NCBI GenBank assembly: GCA_031553655.1
Contig: JAVBLG010000124.1
Location: 1-8,805 of the forward strand
Direction of reading: 5' to 3'
DNA: 8,805 nt
Source: JAVBLG01 sp031553655
Lineage (GTDB): Bacteria; Desulfobacterota; Desulfovibrionia; Desulfovibrionales; Desulfovibrionaceae
The translations under genes and the position numbers were made by a program. The stretch's first letter is position 1. Each line of letters starts with the position of its first letter. Positions 5,344 to 8,805 of the stretch are shown here, one piece after another. The notes below the pieces were generated by a model, which had not been told where the DNA came from, made no database searches, and was given only the letters and a program-made list of their open reading frames with translations.

Positions 5344-7356
5344 TCAGGATGTCCTGATCAGCCACTTGTGCAGCGCCGCGTAAAGCTCTTCCGGGGCTAT
5401 GGGTTTAGACAGATGATCGTTCATGCCCGCGCGAAGGCTGGTTTCCTTGTCGCCGGTCATGGCGTGGGCAGTCATAGCCACAATAGGCAAATCCCTGTAT
5501 TTTTCATTAGCGCGTATTTTGCGGGTAGCGGCAAGCCCGTCCATTTCCGGCATCTGTATGTCCATCAGCACCAGATCGTAAGTAGAGTGCTCCAGGCGAT
5601 CCAGAACCTCCAGGCCGCTGACGGCCACATCCACCATCAGTCTTTTTTCGCGCAGCAGTTCCAACGCTATGAGCTGGTTGATCTCATTGTCTTCAGCCAG
5701 CAGAACGCGGGCCCCGGCCAGCTTGGCGTCCAGATCGTTTCCCGGTTCTACCTTCTTTGGTTCCGAGGCGGCACCCGTGTCCGCTTTCCCGTGTTGGGGC
5801 AGGGCGAAATTGGCGGTGAAACTGAAGCAGGTTCCCAGACCCACCGAGCTTTCGCAATTGATTTTACCGCCCATCAACTCCACCAGACGTTTGCATATGG
5901 TCAGGCCAAGACCTGTGCCCCCGTATTTGCGTGTGGTGGACGAATCGGCCTGGGTAAAAGGGTCAAACAGGGTGGCGATTTGCTCTTCGGGCATGCCTAT
6001 GCCGGTGTCGCGTACAGCGAAGCGTAAAATAGCCCGTCCGGGCGGCGAAGTGACCTTGGCCGCTTCCAGATCTATGCGCCCTTCCGGAGTGAATTTTATG
6101 GCATTGCTGGTCAGGTTGAGCAAAACCTGCTTCAGCCGCACGGGGTCGCCCATCAGCACATCCGGCGTGTCGGGGTCAATATTTATGGATAGCGAAAGGC
6201 AGCGGTCAACCATTTGCGCTTCTTCCATTTCGCTTACTTCCTGAAATGTTTTCATGAGAGAGAACGGTATATTCTCAATTTCTAATTTTCCGGCGTCAAT
6301 TTTGGAAAAATCAAGAATGTCGTTGATAATGCGCAGCAGCAATGTGGCGGAATGCTTGGTTTTATCCAGATAATCCCGTTGCTTGCCCGTCAGCGAAGTT
6401 TTTGACAGCAGGTTGGCCATGCCAAGAATGCCATTCATAGGGGTGCGTATTTCATGGCTTATATTGGCCAGAAAGTCGCTTTTGGCCCTGGCGCTTTTTT
6501 CTGCCTGATCTCTGGCCTCACGTAACTCTTCCGCTGCCTTGCGCATGCGTTCCAGAGTGGCCTTAATTTCGCGTAAATCGCGGGTGTAGCCCACTAGCAT
6601 ATACTTTTCGCCCAAGTTCACGCGCACCAAGGTTACTTCAGCGGGGATGGGCTCGCCACGCAGGTTGCGGTGCAGCCATTCGAAGCGCCGGTAGCCGGTT
6701 TCAAAGGCCAGCCGCACCATTTCCCTGGCATATTCCATGGAACGGCGCCCGTTGGGCTGAAATTCCGGCGAAAGATCCCTGAAACGCTCGCGATATTCCC
6801 GCCTGTCGGACAGCCCGAAAAGTCTGACTGCCTCTTGATTACAGTCGATTATCTCTCCGTTTTCGTTGCGGAAGCTGCAACCAAGCGGGGTGGCGTCCAG
6901 CATCAGCCTGATGCGTTCTTCTTCCTCAATTTTACGCAGACTGGCCGCAGCCCGGTGGTTGGCCTTCCGGTCATGTATGTCTTGTATGCTACCGATTACG
7001 GTGAAAAAATTATCACCGTCTTCCGGTGATGGCATCATGCGCACATGGCACCATCGCCAGGAGTGGCTTTTGGCGTTCCAAGCGCGGTGTTCCACCTCGC
7101 GCACCTTTTCCGTTTCCCGGTAAGAGATCATGGTGGAGGCCACTATGGGCGCATCATCAGGGTGGCAGTATTTTTTCTGATATTCTTCAAAACTGACAGT
7201 CAGCGAACCCTGATCAAGGCCAAAGAGCGACTTGATGCAGGCTTCGCCGTGTATAGACACTATACCGATGGTGTAATCAATTTTCCATAGCCCCACCTTT
7301 GCAGTATCAAGCAACTGGTGGATGGCATTAGTAGATTCTCTGGCGTCTGCGGACAT
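5344..7356 (-). CDS. Soluble hybrid histidine kinase, PAS-PAS-HisKA-HATPase-receiver
   Basis: A 670-aa signal transduction kinase. Two PAS-like sensor regions cover about 10-130 (with a PAC-like end GSIQDIHDRK) and 150-265 (ending YTRDLREIK). A coiled-coil linker (265-292) leads to HisKA, with the phospho-acceptor H301 in SHEIRTPMNG. The ATPase domain has the N box (NLTSNAIKFT, 414-423), G1 DTGIGM (450-455) and G2 GGTGLGL (479-485). After a low-complexity linker (about 520-545) comes a receiver with acidic E555-D556, phospho-acceptor D599 in LMDIQMPEMDG, T629 and K651. No transmembrane segment or signal peptide is visible, so it should sense an internal cue. No output regulator or phosphotransfer protein is encoded nearby, making it an orphan. 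An in-frame TAA directly before the ATG fixes the start; its SD is weak (GAG). It converges on the fumarase operon, and a functional link is unproven. Confidence 0.93.
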   Translation of the reverse strand: MSADARESTNAIHQLLDTAKVGLWKIDYTIGIVSIHGEACIKSLFGLDQGSLTVSFEEYQKKYCHPDDAPIVASTMISYRETEKVREVEHRAWNAKSHSWRWCHVRMMPSPEDGDNFFTVIGSIQDIHDRKANHRAAASLRKIEEEERIRLMLDATPLGCSFRNENGEIIDCNQEAVRLFGLSDRREYRERFRDLSPEFQPNGRRSMEYAREMVRLAFETGYRRFEWLHRNLRGEPIPAEVTLVRVNLGEKYMLVGYTRDLREIKATLERMRKAAEELREARDQAEKSARAKSDFLANISHEIRTPMNGILGMANLLSKTSLTGKQRDYLDKTKHSATLLLRIINDILDFSKIDAGKLEIENIPFSLMKTFQEVSEMEEAQMVDRCLSLSINIDPDTPDVLMGDPVRLKQVLLNLTSNAIKFTPEGRIDLEAAKVTSPPGRAILRFAVRDTGIGMPEEQIATLFDPFTQADSSTTRKYGGTGLGLTICKRLVELMGGKINCESSVGLGTCFSFTANFALPQHGKADTGAASEPKKVEPGNDLDAKLAGARVLLAEDNEINQLIALELLREKRLMVDVAVSGLEVLDRLEHSTYDLVLMDIQMPEMDGLAATRKIRANEKYRDLPIVAMTAHAMTGDKETSLRAGMNDHLSKPIAPEELYAALHKWLIRTS

Positions 7357-7379
7357 TTAATTGCTCAAAAAGTTTGCGC

Positions 7380-7431
7380 GGCAAAATGTCATTTTGCCTT
7401 TAACATTGTCTTTTACCTTATAACATTTTGC
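7380..7431. promoter_or_regulatory. 19-bp palindrome with extra half-sites upstream of the kinase gene
   Basis: GGCAAAATGTCATTTTGCC (7380-7398) is a perfect 9+1+9 palindrome, centred 33 bp before the kinase start codon. A third half-site CATTTTGC occurs at 7424-7431, and TAACATT occurs twice with 20-bp spacing (7401 and 7421). This arrangement is typical of a dimeric repressor or activator operator. As RNA the palindrome would be a stem with a one-base centre, which cannot close, so a DNA-binding role is more likely. The binding protein is unknown. Confidence 0.5.
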
Positions 7432-7489
7432 TTTTGAAATTATCCATGACTCAAAGCTGATTTTTTCACCTCGAGTCCGATTGTCCTGC

Positions 7490-7629
7490 GCCGCCCTTCA
7501 CCGGCGGCTCGAAATCGCATGTTATTACGGCGGCTTCGCCGCCTACGTTACGAACGTTACGCGTTCTGACGGCCCTGCCAACGCACGGGCCGTCAGAGCA
7601 TTTCGCTCATTTCATTCGCAAAACGCTCT
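7490..7629 (-). repeat. Chain of hairpins downstream of rlmH
   Basis: Four stems lie in the gap between rlmH and the kinase gene. Stem A is 7595-7606 with 7618-7629 (12 bp, 6 bases after the rlmH stop). Stem B is TCTGACGGCCC (7565-7575) with 7587-7597, a perfect 11 bp. Stem C is GGCGGC-TTC-GCCGCC (7529-7543). Stem D is GCCGCC/GGCGGC (7490-7508). Stem A has two pairs that are G-U wobbles only if the minus strand is transcribed; on the plus strand they are mismatches, which points to a folded minus-strand RNA. Stems A and B share three bases, and C and D can cross-pair. There is also a 9-bp tandem repeat ACGTTACG(A/C) at 7545-7562. No U tract follows, so simple termination is uncertain. Confidence 0.55.
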
Positions 7630-7635
7630 AAGCTG

Positions 7636-8109
7636 TTAATGGTGATAAGGCATTTTACGGATGATGGTTTCGGCGCGGTAAATTTGCTCCAACAAAATTA
7701 CCCTGGCCATTTCATGGGTAAAAGTCATGTTGCTGAGGCAAACTGTAAACCTGGACGCTTTAAGCACGGCATTGTCCAGTCCGTAGGCCCCACCTATTAC
7801 AAAACATGGCCTTTTTACGCCGTTTTCCGTCAGTTCCGAAAGCATGGCGGCGAACTCGGTCGATTTTAGGTTTTTACCCCGCTCATCAAGGCAGACCATA
7901 ATGTCCGCCGGGGTAATGGCCGCCAGTATGTCGCGCCCTTCAACCGCGGAACGTTCCGCCGGAGGCAGGGAGCCAGGCCCGTCTTTTAAAATATCTTCTT
8001 TGAGTTTAAAGTAGAACCCGAGCCGCTTCCGATAATGGGCCGCCGCATCTTTGAAAAAAGGGACGCGCAGATTTCCTATGGTGATTATACGCAGCGGCTT
8101 GGATGACAT
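7636..8109 (-). CDS. rlmH: 23S rRNA (pseudouridine1915-N3)-methyltransferase RlmH
   Basis: A 157-aa SPOUT-type methyltransferase that uses S-adenosylmethionine to methylate pseudouridine 1915 in helix 69 of 23S rRNA, on the assembled 70S ribosome in the known family. Diagnostic features are FVIGGAYGLD (103-112), the knot and SAM-binding loop; the segment LSNMTFTHEMARVILLEQIYRA (125-146); and the C-terminal PYHH (154-157). The length matches the family (about 155-159 aa). The ATG at 8109 was chosen because homology begins there; the frame stays open much further, but that part is antisense to tsaC. No Shine-Dalgarno sequence is visible, and a TATAAT box ends only 9 bases before the ATG, suggesting a leaderless or nearly leaderless mRNA. 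It diverges from tsaC across a 37-bp spacer. Confidence 0.95.
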   Translation of the reverse strand: MSSKPLRIITIGNLRVPFFKDAAAHYRKRLGFYFKLKEDILKDGPGSLPPAERSAVEGRDILAAITPADIMVCLDERGKNLKSTEFAAMLSELTENGVKRPCFVIGGAYGLDNAVLKASRFTVCLSNMTFTHEMARVILLEQIYRAETIIRKMPYHH

Positions 8110-8110
8110 A

Positions 8111-8145
8111 GTAACTATATTATACTGTCGGGTGGTAGTTGTAAA
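8111..8145. promoter_or_regulatory. Divergent rlmH/tsaC promoter with overlapping -10 boxes
   Basis: On the minus strand TATAAT (8124-8119) has a possible -35 TTTACA (8145-8140) at 15-bp spacing and would start near 8112, two to four bases before the rlmH ATG. On the plus strand TATACT (8121-8126) overlaps it, with a weak -35 TTGGAT (8099-8104) at 16-bp spacing, and would start near 8133. The exact starts are inferred. Confidence 0.5.
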
Positions 8146-8146
8146 T

Positions 8147-8805
<659 letters not shown>

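Overview
The window looks like chromosomal DNA of a moderately GC-rich, probably anaerobic bacterium. Several traits fit a Desulfovibrio-like sulfate reducer: a two-subunit oxygen-sensitive class I fumarase, a sigma54 activator with a PrpR-type sensor domain, an FMN/iron-sulfur PreA-like protein, and many G-rich hairpins after stop codons. This placement is inference, because there is no rRNA or marker gene to test it. No tRNA, rRNA, CRISPR array, transposase or phage gene was seen.

Left part (1-3374, all minus strand). A sigma54-dependent activator (PrpR_N, PAS, AAA+, Fis-type HTH) is followed by a gene for a PreA-like dihydropyrimidine dehydrogenase subunit. A 254-bp gap separates them and holds a 203-bp imperfect inverted repeat. 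A perfect 25-bp inverted repeat lies directly after the preA stop codon.

Middle (3375-5274). A 389-bp divergent control region separates the activator from a two-gene fumarase operon on the plus strand. It contains a near-consensus -24/-12 sigma54 promoter facing the fumarase genes, an AT-rich stretch, and a TGCCACAT motif repeated with exactly 20-bp spacing. The most economical reading is that the activator binds the repeats, senses an unknown metabolite through its PrpR_N domain, and switches on fumarase. It may also control its own gene and, by read-through, preA.

Right part (5275-8805). A soluble hybrid histidine kinase (two PAS-like regions, HisKA, HATPase, receiver) converges on the fumarase operon, with a terminator-like hairpin between them. 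Upstream of the kinase are a 19-bp perfect palindrome with extra half-sites and then a chain of hairpins that ends just after rlmH. The rlmH gene (23S rRNA pseudouridine methyltransferase) and a tsaC/yrdC-type gene (tRNA threonylcarbamoyladenosine synthesis) diverge from a 37-bp spacer with overlapping -10 boxes. The tsaC frame has no stop and runs into a 59-base, almost pure G tract at the window end, which is probably a sequencing or assembly artefact.

The most interesting unit is the PrpR-type activator, its sigma54 promoter and repeats, and the fumarase operon. No wholly new enzymatic system could be demonstrated. The novelty lies mainly in regulation and in the structured intergenic elements.
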